This document shows, in pieces, positions 1 through 5,355 of a stretch of DNA of 5,355 nucleotides; within the stretch, counting starts at the first letter, position 1, and each line of letters begins with the position of its first letter. Position numbers and translations under genes: made by a program. Where the stretch lies: assembly GCA_028290325.1 (NCBI GenBank), contig JAQGJY010000393.1:1-5355 (forward strand), in the 5' to 3' direction. A model generated the notes under the pieces. The model was not told the DNA's origin, did not search any database, and was given only the letters and a program-made list of their open reading frames with translations. The DNA comes from Tardiphaga sp. Its GTDB lineage: Bacteria > Pseudomonadota > Alphaproteobacteria > Rhizobiales > Xanthobacteraceae.

Positions 1-369
1 ACGTCGGCGAAGGATCGCGTCTCATGGAAGGACGCCAAAGCCTTCGCGCAGATCGTCTGCCAGCAGATGGTGGACGACGAGCCTGATCGCTATCTCGTCA
101 ACATGTCGAAGAAGCTGCGCGAGGGGAAGATTTTCCTGGATTATCTGCGCAACGATCGCATGGCCACGGCGGTCGCGGTGTTGTCGCCGCGCGCACGCGC
201 CAGCGCCACGGTGTCGATGCCGGTGACCTGGGCCCAGGTCAAACCGAGTCTCGATCCGCACGCTTTCACCATCCGCAGCGTGCCGGCGTTGCTGAAAAAG
301 TCGAAGGCGTGGGAGGGCTACGACGAAACCGCCTCGTCGTTGAAAGCCGCGATCCGCAAGTTGAAGTAA
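1..369 (+). CDS. ligD: DNA ligase D, C-terminal polymerase domain (5'-truncated by window edge)
   Basis: This is the 3' end of ligD, the multifunctional enzyme that works with Ku to fill in, trim and seal double-strand breaks in bacterial non-homologous end joining. The frame is open from base 1 and ends at TAA 367-369, giving 122 visible residues. They match the end of the LigD polymerase/primase (AEP-type) domain: the helix WKDAKAFAQIV (9-19), the PDRY..MSK stretch, then GKIFLDYLRN. In that motif Asp47 (codon 139-141) corresponds to the third metal-binding aspartate of the family. The block TAVAVLSPRARASATVSMPVTW follows in two parts, as is usual. The first two catalytic aspartates, the ligase and the phosphoesterase domains would lie upstream, outside the window. 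Because the polymerase module is C-terminal, the domain order should be the proteobacterial type with POL last; this is inferred from family knowledge. No frameshift is visible. A hairpin follows 17 bases after the stop. Confidence 0.93.
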   Translation, partial: TSAKDRVSWKDAKAFAQIVCQQMVDDEPDRYLVNMSKKLREGKIFLDYLRNDRMATAVAVLSPRARASATVSMPVTWAQVKPSLDPHAFTIRSVPALLKKSKAWEGYDETASSLKAAIRKLK

Positions 370-385
370 CCCACCGACAACGCAG

Positions 386-417
386 TCCGCCCCGATGCCG
401 GCAGGCATCGGGGCGGA
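386..417. terminator. Strong hairpin between convergent ligD and DUF3309 gene
   Basis: A perfect 14-bp stem (386-399 with 404-417, arm TCCGCCCCGATGCC) closes on a 4-base GGCA loop. It lies 17 bases after the ligD stop and 96 bases beyond the stop of the converging DUF3309 gene, so it could end transcription from either side. Neither flank has a real T-tract, so it is terminator-like rather than a textbook intrinsic terminator. The remainder of the 370-512 gap shows no gene. Confidence 0.6.
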
Positions 418-512
418 GAAAGCGTCGCCTGCCTCGACCGGCTTGTCATTCCGCTGCGACGCAACTCAGTGCAGCGAAACCACCACGCGCGATCGAGAGC
501 AGGGATTCGAAC

Positions 513-677
513 CTAGATTTTGCCGAGCAGGACGAGGATCAGCAGGATGACGATGATCAGGCCGAGACCGCCGCCGCCATACGCACCTGTGCCATAGAAC
601 GAACCGCCGCCGATGCCGCTGAAGCCGCCGAGCAGCGCGATGACAAGAATGATGAGGATGATTGTACCGATAGACAT
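513..677 (-). CDS. DUF3309 family small membrane protein
   Basis: This encodes a 54-residue very hydrophobic protein, beginning MSIGTIILIILVIALLGG. It resembles the DUF3309 family of tiny bacterial proteins, whose function is unknown. Two membrane segments are visible, at about residues 4-18 and 38-52. Between them is a short glycine-rich loop (19-37) with Phe27, Tyr28 and Tyr33, so the protein should form a helical hairpin in the inner membrane ending in LLGKI. The ATG at 675-677 is chosen because GGGAG lies 6 bases upstream (684-688 on the plus strand) and because family members begin with this MSIGT-type sequence. An in-frame upstream GTG at 726-728 would sit at or next to the predicted transcription start and can be discounted. 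The stop is TAG at 513-515. The gene is monocistronic, convergent with ligD and divergent from the PHA-system gene. Its EcfG-type promoter suggests induction in the general stress response. The family assignment is by pattern recognition from memory. Confidence 0.85.
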   Translation of the reverse strand: MSIGTIILIILVIALLGGFSGIGGGSFYGTGAYGGGGLGLIIVILLILVLLGKI

Positions 678-683
678 AGCAGT

Positions 684-688
684 CTCCC
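684..688 (-). promoter_or_regulatory. Shine-Dalgarno site fixing the DUF3309 start
   Basis: GGGAG on the minus strand lies 6 bases before the ATG at 675-677. This good match and spacing select the 54-residue reading over the longer in-frame reading from the upstream GTG. Confidence 0.7.
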
Positions 689-733
689 AACGCCCGACAG
701 CGACGAACATCGCGCTGCCTTCCTGCACATGAG

Positions 734-758
734 AACGGAATGTCGCAGGGAAGGTTCC
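734..758 (-). promoter_or_regulatory. EcfG-type (general stress sigma factor) promoter of the DUF3309 gene
   Basis: On the minus strand GGAAC (plus positions 754-758) is followed by exactly 16 bases and then CGTT (734-737). This is a perfect match to GGAAC-N16/17-CGTT, the promoter consensus of the EcfG/PhyR/NepR general stress response of alphaproteobacteria. The start of transcription would fall near 725-728. That leaves a leader of about 50 bases before the DUF3309 ATG, with its ribosome site intact. Position, strand and spacing all fit; that it is actually used is an inference. Confidence 0.78.
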
Positions 759-813
759 ACTCGGGTTCCTGCGTTTTAAGGTCGGATTGAGCGCCGCTAA
801 AGCCCGCTCGGCA

Positions 814-847
814 AGCCGGTTCGGGGGGTGGATCCAAGAACCCGGCT
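814..847 (+). other. Imperfect inverted repeat upstream of PHA-system gene
   Basis: AGCCGGTTC (814-822) can pair with GAACCCGGCT (838-847), leaving one bulged C and a 15-base loop. It lies between the DUF3309 promoter and the candidate promoter of the PHA-system gene. No T-tract follows, so it is not an intrinsic terminator. It could be an operator-like site or chance in GC-rich DNA. The rest of the 678-930 gap shows only the two promoters. Confidence 0.25.
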
Positions 848-873
848 GGTCGCTTTGGGCAGCTCCGCGGTCT

Positions 874-902
874 TTCGCAATCGACGCGATCGCCTACATA
901 AT
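874..902 (+). promoter_or_regulatory. Candidate sigma-70 promoter of the PHA-system gene
   Basis: TTCGCA (874-879, 4 of 6 to TTGACA) is separated by 17 bases from CATAAT (897-902, 5 of 6 to TATAAT). A start near 909 would give a leader of about 22 bases that still contains GGGAA (916-920) before the ATG at 931. It is judged by consensus and spacing only. Confidence 0.4.
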
Positions 903-930
903 CAGAGTCTTCAACGGGAAAATCCGCGTC

Positions 931-1239
931 ATGGCCGCACCTCTCATCGTTTCTATTCCGCATCGGCTGGGCCGTGAGGAAGCAACGCGCCGGTTGAAAA
1001 CCGGCCTCGCGCGCGCCGCCGCGCAATTGCCGATGATGAGCGTCGATGAAGAACGTTGGGATGGCGACCGGATGATGTTTCGCGTGCGCGCGCTTGGCCA
1101 GGCGATCGGCGGCAATGTCGATGTCGGCGACGATGTCGTGCGCGTCGAAGTGACGTTGCCGTGGCTGTTGCAGAAATTCGCCCAGGTGGCGCAAGCCGCG
1201 ATCAAATCACGCGGTCAGCTGCTGCTGGATAAAAAATAA
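931..1239 (+). CDS. Polyhydroxyalkanoate (PHA) system family protein
   Basis: This encodes a 102-residue soluble protein matching the small family annotated as putative polyhydroxyalkanoic acid system protein (PHA_gran_rgn). Its members are often found near PHA synthesis genes and are thought to be granule-associated or regulatory; the exact role is not established. Diagnostic stretches are SIPHRLGREEATRRLKTGL (8-26), the central MMFRVRALGQAIGGNVDV (48-65), VRVEVTLPWLL (70-80) and the ending GQLLLDKK. There is no signal peptide or membrane segment, so it should be cytoplasmic. The length is normal for the family. The ATG at 931 is preferred because homologues begin just before this IPHRLG motif and GGGAA lies 10 bases upstream. 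An in-frame TTG at 787 would add 48 residues of unrelated low-quality sequence. No phaC, phaP or phaR gene is visible beside it, and the gene stands alone between divergent DUF3309 and the convergent tre genes. Confidence 0.88.
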   Translation: MAAPLIVSIPHRLGREEATRRLKTGLARAAAQLPMMSVDEERWDGDRMMFRVRALGQAIGGNVDVGDDVVRVEVTLPWLLQKFAQVAQAAIKSRGQLLLDKK

Positions 1240-1392
1240 CCGCGTGGCCGCAAATCTGCGGCAAAGCAGCAACACTCGCGAAAATGCTAAGTTCGGTGTT
1301 TGGACGTTTACTTGTTTTTAACCATTTTACTCTGACAATAGCCATCGCGGGGACGGGAACCGACACCCCTCAAAGTCGGCACGATATCCGCT

Positions 1393-1428
1393 AAGGCCGC
1401 CCGGCCATCGTCGATCCCGGGCGGCCTT
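1393..1428. terminator. Terminator-like hairpin at the convergent 3' ends of the PHA-system gene and treY
   Basis: A perfect 12-bp stem, AAGGCCGCCCGG (1393-1404) with CCGGGCGGCCTT (1417-1428), closes on a 12-base loop. On the plus strand it is followed by CTCAATTG, giving a short weak T stretch at the stem end. On the minus strand it begins about 55 bases after the treY stop. It can serve as a shared bidirectional terminator for the converging transcripts. Confidence 0.65.
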
Positions 1429-1449
1429 CTCAATTGAGGCGGCCTTCTC
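1421..1449. repeat. Short direct repeat of the terminator arm
   Basis: GCGGCCTTCTC occurs at 1421-1431 and again at 1439-1449, an 18-base offset. The first copy is the 3' arm of the hairpin, so the second copy could pair with part of the same 5' arm. It may reflect a small local duplication. Confidence 0.5.
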
Positions 1450-1482
1450 CATTTAAAACCCCTCGGTTTCAAGACCGGCTTG

Positions 1483-4242
1483 TTAAGACGGTGGTGTCGC
1501 GGCGCGTGCGCGCACCAGCCCGACCGGCCGGTCGCCGAACAAAGCCGCCAGCGGCAAGTGCCCGTCGACGGCGCCGTCCACCTCGAAGCCAGACAACTCG
1601 ATCGCGCCGTCCCACCCCGTCGGCCAGGCGCGGCCGTTTTGCGTTAGCGGCGCGAATTCCTTGGTGACGGCGACGATGACCGCCTCGCCGCCGAGTCGCC
1701 GCGCAAACGCAATGACATGCGCGGCGTGCGGACCCGTCACCGCGAGCGGCACATAATCGCCCTCGGCGAACAGCGCCGCATTTTCCTTGCGCAATTTCAG
1801 CAGCTCGCGGGTCCACGCCAGCTTGATGTGGCCGTCGCGCCAGCGCCGCGCGAGATCGTGCCAGTCCGGCGCGTCGCCGATCGCGGCCAGCACCTTCGCG
1901 CGCTGATCGAAATCCACCGGCCGACGATTGTCCGGATCGACCAGCGAGAAATCATAGAACTCGGTGCCCTGATAGAAATCCGGCACGCCGGGCAGCGTCG
2001 CCTTCAACGTGATCTGGCTCAGCGAATTGAGCGCGCCGATCAAAGCGGTGCGTTCGGCGAAGCCCTGCATCGAGCCGAGGAATTCGGATGACTGCGCGGG
2101 ATCGAGGATCCGGTCGATGAAGGCCTTCAATCCGTTTTCGTAGAACTGGTTGGGATTGAGCCAGCTCGTTTCCTGCTTGCCCTCGCGCGCCGCCTTCAAC
2201 GCATAGGCCTGCATGCGTTCGATGAATGTGTCGTCGCCGTCGAGCGGCCATGCGCCGACCAGCGCCTGATACAGCATGTATTCGAACGCCGCGGATGGCG
2301 CGCGCTGCTTGCCGTCGGTCACCAGATGCACCGCGTTCATCAGCTTCCAGCGGCCGACCAGACTGGCCCATTCGCCGGGCATTTCCGCCAATGCTAGAAT
2401 GCGCGCGCGGGCATCCTCGCCGCGTTTGGTGTCATGGGTCGCCGTCGATGTCAGGCCATGCGGCGTTTCTTTCACCCGCGTCCGCATCATCGCGTGAAAC
2501 GTGTCGAGCGGCATCGCCGTGGCCGCCGGTTCGCCGCCGACTTCGTTGAGCGCGAGCAGCCGGTGATAGCGATAGAAGGCGGTGTCCTCCAGCGACTTCG
2601 CCATCGCCGGGCCGGTGAATTGTTGCACCTTGAGCGCGAAGCGCCGGACGCGCGGGATGGAATGCGTGCCTGAGTTGTCGGCCTTCAGCAAATCCAGGGT
2701 CAGCGCATCGCGCAGAAAATCGAAGATGCCTTCGTCGGGTCCGAACCAGTCGGCACGCGCTTTGGCGATGGTCTCCTCGATCAGCGCGCGGTCGCCGGCC
2801 GACGGGCCGGCGGCGGTCAGATAGGTGCGATAGACCGGGAAATGCAGCACGTAGAGCTCGAACGCCTGCCGCAGACTGTCGGCCGAAAAGTCGCGCGTCG
2901 AATAATGTCCGCTGGCGATGCGCGACAGCAGCCGCGTCAACACGGTGAATTCGCTCAGCAGCAGCGTCTCCAGGACGCGGCGCTTGGCGTCCTTTAGAAG
3001 CGGCGGAAAGTTCGGCGAGACGTTGCTGGCCTGACGCCAGGTCTCGTCGAGTTCGCCGAGGCCTTTGCCGTCCACCAGCACCTGCGTGATGACGTTCATC
3101 CACTCATAGCCGGTGGTGCCGTGCACGCCGGCAAGCGGCACGAGCTTTTCGTGCTCGCCGAGAATTTTTTCGATCAGCAGATAAAACGGCTTGGCTTTGC
3201 CGCCTTGCGCGTCGCGGATCAGGCGCTTCAGCCGCTGGAAATATTGCGCGGGATCGCGCAGGCCGTCGATGTGGTCGAGCCGCAGGCCCTGCAACTTGTC
3301 CTCGGCGATCAGGCGCTTCACGAGACGATGGATGGCGTCGAACGTGCCGGCATCCTCGACGCGCAGCCCGGCCAGGGTGTTGACGTCGAAGAAGCGCCGA
3401 TAGTTGATTTCGCTCGATGCCAGCCGCCAATGGCCGAGCTTGTAGTGCTGGCGCTCGAGAAGATTATGCAGCGTCTTGGTCTGCACTGGACGGCCCGGCC
3501 CGGCCTTGTAGGCGTCGAGGCCGCGCGCGATCAGGTCGGCGCCGCCGTCGACGGCTGCGATATCTCTCTTGAAGGCGGGCGCTTCCTGATAGTTCGGGTG
3601 GCGCAGGCCCCTGTGCTGCGCGGCCAGCGCGAGCAAGGCCCTGCCGGCGTCATCGTCGGCCGCATCGGCTTGCTTGACGATGTTGCGCAGGATTTCGCCG
3701 TAACGCTCCGGCGCGATCGGCAGCCGATGCTCGTAATACCAAGCCGAGAAACTGCCTTCCGCCGCATCGTATTTCAGTTCGATTTCGCCGCCGTCGAGCG
3801 CCGCGCCATAACCGTTGCCGATGATCGGCAGCAGCACGCCGCCGCGCGCGCGAAACGGCAGCGTATCCCAGTCTATGTCAAACGAAACCGCGTGCGGCGA
3901 GGCCGGTCCCCATTCCAATACGTCGAGCCACCACGGATTATCGGCGAAATGCACGCCGACATGGTTGGGCACGAAATCGAGAATGAGGCCGAGCTGGTTC
4001 TGCTTCAACGCGGCACTGAGCCGTTCGAACGCCTCCTCGCCGCCAAGTTCGGGATTGAATTGCGCGTGATCGACGATGTCGTAGCCATGCGTCGAGCCGG
4101 CGCGCGCTTTCAGGAATGGCGAGGCATAGAGGTGCGTGATGCCGAGCGCTGCCAGATAGGGAACGATCGCGGCGGCTTTGTCGAAACCGAAATCGGCGGT
4201 GAGCTGCACGCGATATGTCGCGACGGGAATGGCTGAGGGCAT
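1483..4242 (-). CDS. treY: Malto-oligosyltrehalose synthase (GH13 family)
   Basis: This complete 919-residue cytoplasmic enzyme (EC 5.4.99.15) isomerises the reducing-end alpha-1,4 bond of maltodextrins to alpha,alpha-1,1, giving maltooligosyl-trehalose. The N-terminus PVATYRVQL....ITHLYASPFLKARAGSTHGYD (about 6-55) is typical of TreY. The four conserved GH13 regions can be read in order: DFVPNH (89-94); RLDHIDGL (321-328), with Asp323 as nucleophile; LIEKILGEHE (356-365), with Glu358 as acid/base; and ATHDTKRGED (601-610), with Asp604 as transition-state stabiliser. The late motif PDFYQGTEFYDFSLVDPDN (754-772) is also characteristic. The length is normal for alphaproteobacterial members, the frame is unbroken and the catalytic residues are all present. 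The ATG at 4240-4242 is chosen from its fit to the family N-terminus; the ribosome site is weak, only GGA about 10 bases upstream. treY follows treZ on the same strand after 184 bases of repeats, so the two are probably co-transcribed. Confidence 0.97.
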   Translation of the reverse strand: MPSAIPVATYRVQLTADFGFDKAAAIVPYLAALGITHLYASPFLKARAGSTHGYDIVDHAQFNPELGGEEAFERLSAALKQNQLGLILDFVPNHVGVHFADNPWWLDVLEWGPASPHAVSFDIDWDTLPFRARGGVLLPIIGNGYGAALDGGEIELKYDAAEGSFSAWYYEHRLPIAPERYGEILRNIVKQADAADDDAGRALLALAAQHRGLRHPNYQEAPAFKRDIAAVDGGADLIARGLDAYKAGPGRPVQTKTLHNLLERQHYKLGHWRLASSEINYRRFFDVNTLAGLRVEDAGTFDAIHRLVKRLIAEDKLQGLRLDHIDGLRDPAQYFQRLKRLIRDAQGGKAKPFYLLIEKILGEHEKLVPLAGVHGTTGYEWMNVITQVLVDGKGLGELDETWRQASNVSPNFPPLLKDAKRRVLETLLLSEFTVLTRLLSRIASGHYSTRDFSADSLRQAFELYVLHFPVYRTYLTAAGPSAGDRALIEETIAKARADWFGPDEGIFDFLRDALTLDLLKADNSGTHSIPRVRRFALKVQQFTGPAMAKSLEDTAFYRYHRLLALNEVGGEPAATAMPLDTFHAMMRTRVKETPHGLTSTATHDTKRGEDARARILALAEMPGEWASLVGRWKLMNAVHLVTDGKQRAPSAAFEYMLYQALVGAWPLDGDDTFIERMQAYALKAAREGKQETSWLNPNQFYENGLKAFIDRILDPAQSSEFLGSMQGFAERTALIGALNSLSQITLKATLPGVPDFYQGTEFYDFSLVDPDNRRPVDFDQRAKVLAAIGDAPDWHDLARRWRDGHIKLAWTRELLKLRKENAALFAEGDYVPLAVTGPHAAHVIAFARRLGGEAVIVAVTKEFAPLTQNGRAWPTGWDGAIELSGFEVDGAVDGHLPLAALFGDRPVGLVRARAATPPS

Positions 4243-4300
4243 TAAAGTTTGATCCGTTGGTTCAGAACCGTACAGTTGGCAACAGTGGTAGCGTGCTTTC

Positions 4301-4334
4301 GCTCCCGCTTGCGGAGGAGGGTCGGGGAGGGGGC
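4301..4334 (+). repeat. Degenerate copy of GC-rich palindromic intergenic repeat
   Basis: This stretch reads CTCCCGCTTGCGGAG followed by GAGGGTCGGGGAGGGGGC. It resembles, in opposite orientation, the element at 4358-4408 (CTCTCCC.. TTGTGGGAGAGGGT .. TCGGGTGAGGGG when that one is read on the minus strand). It lacks the inner GACTTCGC hairpin. GTCGGGGAGGGG (4321-4332) can pair with CCCCTCACCCGAC (4357-4369) over 12 bp with one bulged base, so the two copies could fold on each other. It lies inside the treZ-treY gap. Confidence 0.6.
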
Positions 4335-4347
4335 TTTTACCAAACGT

Positions 4348-4418
4348 GACGATGAACCCCTCACCCGACTTCGCTTCGCGAAGTCACCCTCTCCCACAAG
4401 GGGAGAGGGACGATGAAC
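4348..4418. repeat. Palindromic intergenic element bounded by 10-bp direct repeats
   Basis: GACGATGAAC at 4348-4357 and exactly again at 4409-4418 flank a 51-base core. The core holds two perfect hairpins: GACTTCGC/GCGAAGTC (4367-4374 with 4378-4385, 3-base loop) and CCCTCTCCC/GGGAGAGGG (4387-4395 with 4401-4409, 5-base loop). The first base of the right direct repeat is also the last base of the second stem. In treZ-treY mRNA these would be stacked stem-loops starting about 18 bases after the treZ stop. They resemble REP/MITE-like intergenic repeats. Likely effects are mRNA stabilisation of the upstream gene or partial termination before treY; both are inference. Confidence 0.75.
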
Positions 4419-4426
4419 ATCCGCGC

Positions 4427-5355
4427 TCAAATCACGTTTCCAACCCGCCAATGCACGGCCCAGGGCATCAGCGTCGCGCCGATCGCGCCGCCCCAGATCG
4501 CGCGGCCGTCTTGGTTCAGGCCGCCGCTCGGAATCGCCTTGTCGGAAAGATTGGCCACCAGCAGCAACGGGACGCCGCCGCTCAGCGTCCATTGCGCCGT
4601 CAGGATGCCGTCGGCGCCGACAGCGGCCTGGCCGAACACCGCGCCCTCGAGTCGTGGTGAAATCTCGCGCGCGCGGATCGCAAGCAGCTCTTTCACCATC
4701 GCATGTCGCTTGCGGCCCGACGCGCTGTCGCGCTCGCGCCAGTTCAGCGTCGATGACTTGAAGGTCGCCTCGCTCAGCGGGTCCGGCACCTCGTCACCGA
4801 ATTTCGCGTAAGCCGCGGCGAATTCCTTGCGGCGGCCGTTGCGAATGGCGTCAGCGAGGTCGCCCTCAAAATCGCAGAAAAACGGAAACGGTGTCGTCGC
4901 CGCGAAATCCTCGCCTTGAAACAGCATCGGGATCGTCGGTGCCAGCAAGGTGATCGCCAAGGCCGCCGCGATGCCTTCGGCCGGCGCAACGGCGTCGATG
5001 CGATCGCCGAGCGCGCGATTGCCGATCTGATCGTGATTCTGGATGAAATTGACGAACGCCAGTGGCGACAACTCGCCGCTCGGCTCGCCGCGCACGAGGC
5101 CGCGCCGATGCGCCGACGCCTCGCCCTGATAGGCGAAGCCGGACGCGAGCGCCCGCGCGATATGCTGCTCGGGGTTGGGCGCGTAATCGCTGTAATAGCC
5201 CTTGTCCTCGGTCGTCAGCAGTACATGCCACGCATGATGATAGTCGTCGTTCCATTGCGCGCGATATTGGCCGGCCAATGGTTCCTGCGTGGGATCGAGC
5301 AGCGAGGCCTGATTGTCGTCGTTCTCGAGCACAAGATGAATCAGCCGCCCGGTCT
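4427..5355 (-). CDS. treZ: Malto-oligosyltrehalose trehalohydrolase, C-terminal half (5' end outside window)
   Basis: This GH13 enzyme (EC 3.2.1.141) cleaves the alpha-1,4 bond next to the terminal trehalose made by TreY, releasing free trehalose. About 309 codons are visible, roughly half of a typical protein, and the frame is open to the window edge (TGRLIHLVLENDDNQASLL...). The GTG at 5330-5332 is an internal valine, not the start. LVLENDDN carries the predicted acid/base Glu (codon 5324-5326). FVNFIQNHDQIGNRALGDR carries the third catalytic residue, Asp in NHDQIG (codon 5030-5032). LLAPTIPMLFQGEDFAATTPFPFFCDF is the typical TreZ block after it. The nucleophile Asp lies outside the window. 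The C-terminal beta domain ends MPWAVHWRVGNVI before TGA 4427-4429. treY follows on the same strand, as expected for this two-enzyme pathway. No promoter is visible because the 5' end is missing. Confidence 0.95.
   Translation of the reverse strand, partial: TGRLIHLVLENDDNQASLLDPTQEPLAGQYRAQWNDDYHHAWHVLLTTEDKGYYSDYAPNPEQHIARALASGFAYQGEASAHRRGLVRGEPSGELSPLAFVNFIQNHDQIGNRALGDRIDAVAPAEGIAAALAITLLAPTIPMLFQGEDFAATTPFPFFCDFEGDLADAIRNGRRKEFAAAYAKFGDEVPDPLSEATFKSSTLNWRERDSASGRKRHAMVKELLAIRAREISPRLEGAVFGQAAVGADGILTAQWTLSGGVPLLLVANLSDKAIPSGGLNQDGRAIWGGAIGATLMPWAVHWRVGNVI

Larger units (their letters stand above)
1240..1482. other. Intergenic region with possible small RNA or small ORF
   Basis: Downstream of the PHA-system gene there is a short hairpin, GCCGCA/TGCGGC (1247-1252 with 1257-1262), and then an AT-richer stretch (about 1280-1340) unlike its surroundings. 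That stretch contains a weak promoter-like pair, TTGTTT (1312-1317) and GACAAT (1334-1339), 16 bases apart. A transcript starting near 1346 would run about 80 bases into the hairpin at 1393-1428. The same stretch also contains a 36-codon frame from ATG 1284 to TAA 1392-1394, starting MLSSVFGRLLVF, without a clear ribosome site. I recognise neither candidate. Evidence for each is weak. Confidence 0.3.

Noticed and set aside
440..515. A complete tRNA gene suggested by GGTTCGAATCCC on the minus strand
   Set aside because: The T-arm stem pairs poorly, no matching 5' acceptor arm or anticodon arm is present, and the upstream sequence is the DUF3309 coding region.
749..775. Second, divergent EcfG-like site on the plus strand (GGAAG ... 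CGTT)
   Set aside because: The -35 element has a mismatch and the spacer is 18 bases instead of 16-17.
309..779. Plus-strand open frame of 156 codons overlapping the ligD end and the DUF3309 gene
   Set aside because: Its translation is low-complexity (Asp/Glu/Ala-rich) and comes from antisense reading of the DUF3309 gene, which has a ribosome site and promoter of its own.
787..930. TTG start extending the PHA-system protein by 48 residues
   Set aside because: The added sequence does not resemble the family N-terminus and would overlap the candidate promoter at 874-902. The ATG at 931 fits homologues.
466..1194. Minus-strand open frame of 242 codons
   Set aside because: It spans the promoter region and runs antisense to the PHA-system gene. 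Its composition is Arg/His/Cys-rich and shadow-like, with no family resemblance.
1356..1380. GGAAC on the plus strand in the 1240-1482 gap
   Set aside because: At 16 or 17 bases downstream the sequence is CGGC or GGCA, not CGTT, so it is not an EcfG promoter.
3121..4236. Long open frame (371 codons) on the plus strand
   Set aside because: It is fully antisense to treY, which is complete with all catalytic motifs. The frame is open because of GC-rich codon bias, and its translation shows no recognisable domain.
4301..4418. CRISPR-like array from the repeated GC-rich units
   Set aside because: There are only two diverged units in opposite orientation, with no regular spacers and no cas genes.
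4346..4811. Plus-strand open frames overlapping the repeats and the treZ 3' end
   Set aside because: They are antisense to treZ and partly made of repeat sequence, with no recognisable protein features.

Overview
The window looks like chromosomal DNA of a high-GC alphaproteobacterium, most likely in the Hyphomicrobiales (Bradyrhizobium/Rhodopseudomonas type). Three things point there: a LigD whose C-terminus is the polymerase domain, a tiny DUF3309 membrane protein preceded by a perfect EcfG-type stress promoter (GGAAC-N16-CGTT), and intergenic CCCTCTCCC/GGGAGAGGG palindromic repeats of a kind I associate with these genomes. The genus is an inference from protein and repeat style, not from a marker gene.

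Layout. Positions 1-369 (+) hold the last 122 codons of ligD (non-homologous end joining), followed by a strong hairpin at 386-417. Convergent to it, at 513-677 (-), is a 54-residue DUF3309 gene with its own EcfG promoter at 734-758. Next, at 931-1239 (+), is a 102-residue polyhydroxyalkanoate-system protein with a plausible sigma-70 promoter at 874-902. The gap at 1240-1482 ends in a strong terminator-like hairpin (1393-1428) and may hold a small RNA or a 36-codon ORF. The rest is minus strand: treZ (4427-5355, its 5' part outside the window), a 184-bp gap full of palindromic repeats, then complete treY (1483-4242).

How the genes work together. TreY turns the reducing end of a maltodextrin or glycogen chain into a terminal trehalose unit, and TreZ cuts that trehalose free. 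This is the complete TreY-TreZ route from glycogen to trehalose. LigD repairs double-strand breaks, DUF3309 sits behind a general-stress promoter, and the PHA-system protein belongs to carbon storage. The neighbourhood therefore has a stress and storage flavour, although only DUF3309 shows a visible stress promoter here.

I found no clearly new system. The most informative signals outside the genes are the EcfG promoter, the repeat element between treZ and treY bounded by 10-bp direct repeats, and the unexplained AT-richer transcribed-looking stretch at 1284-1430.
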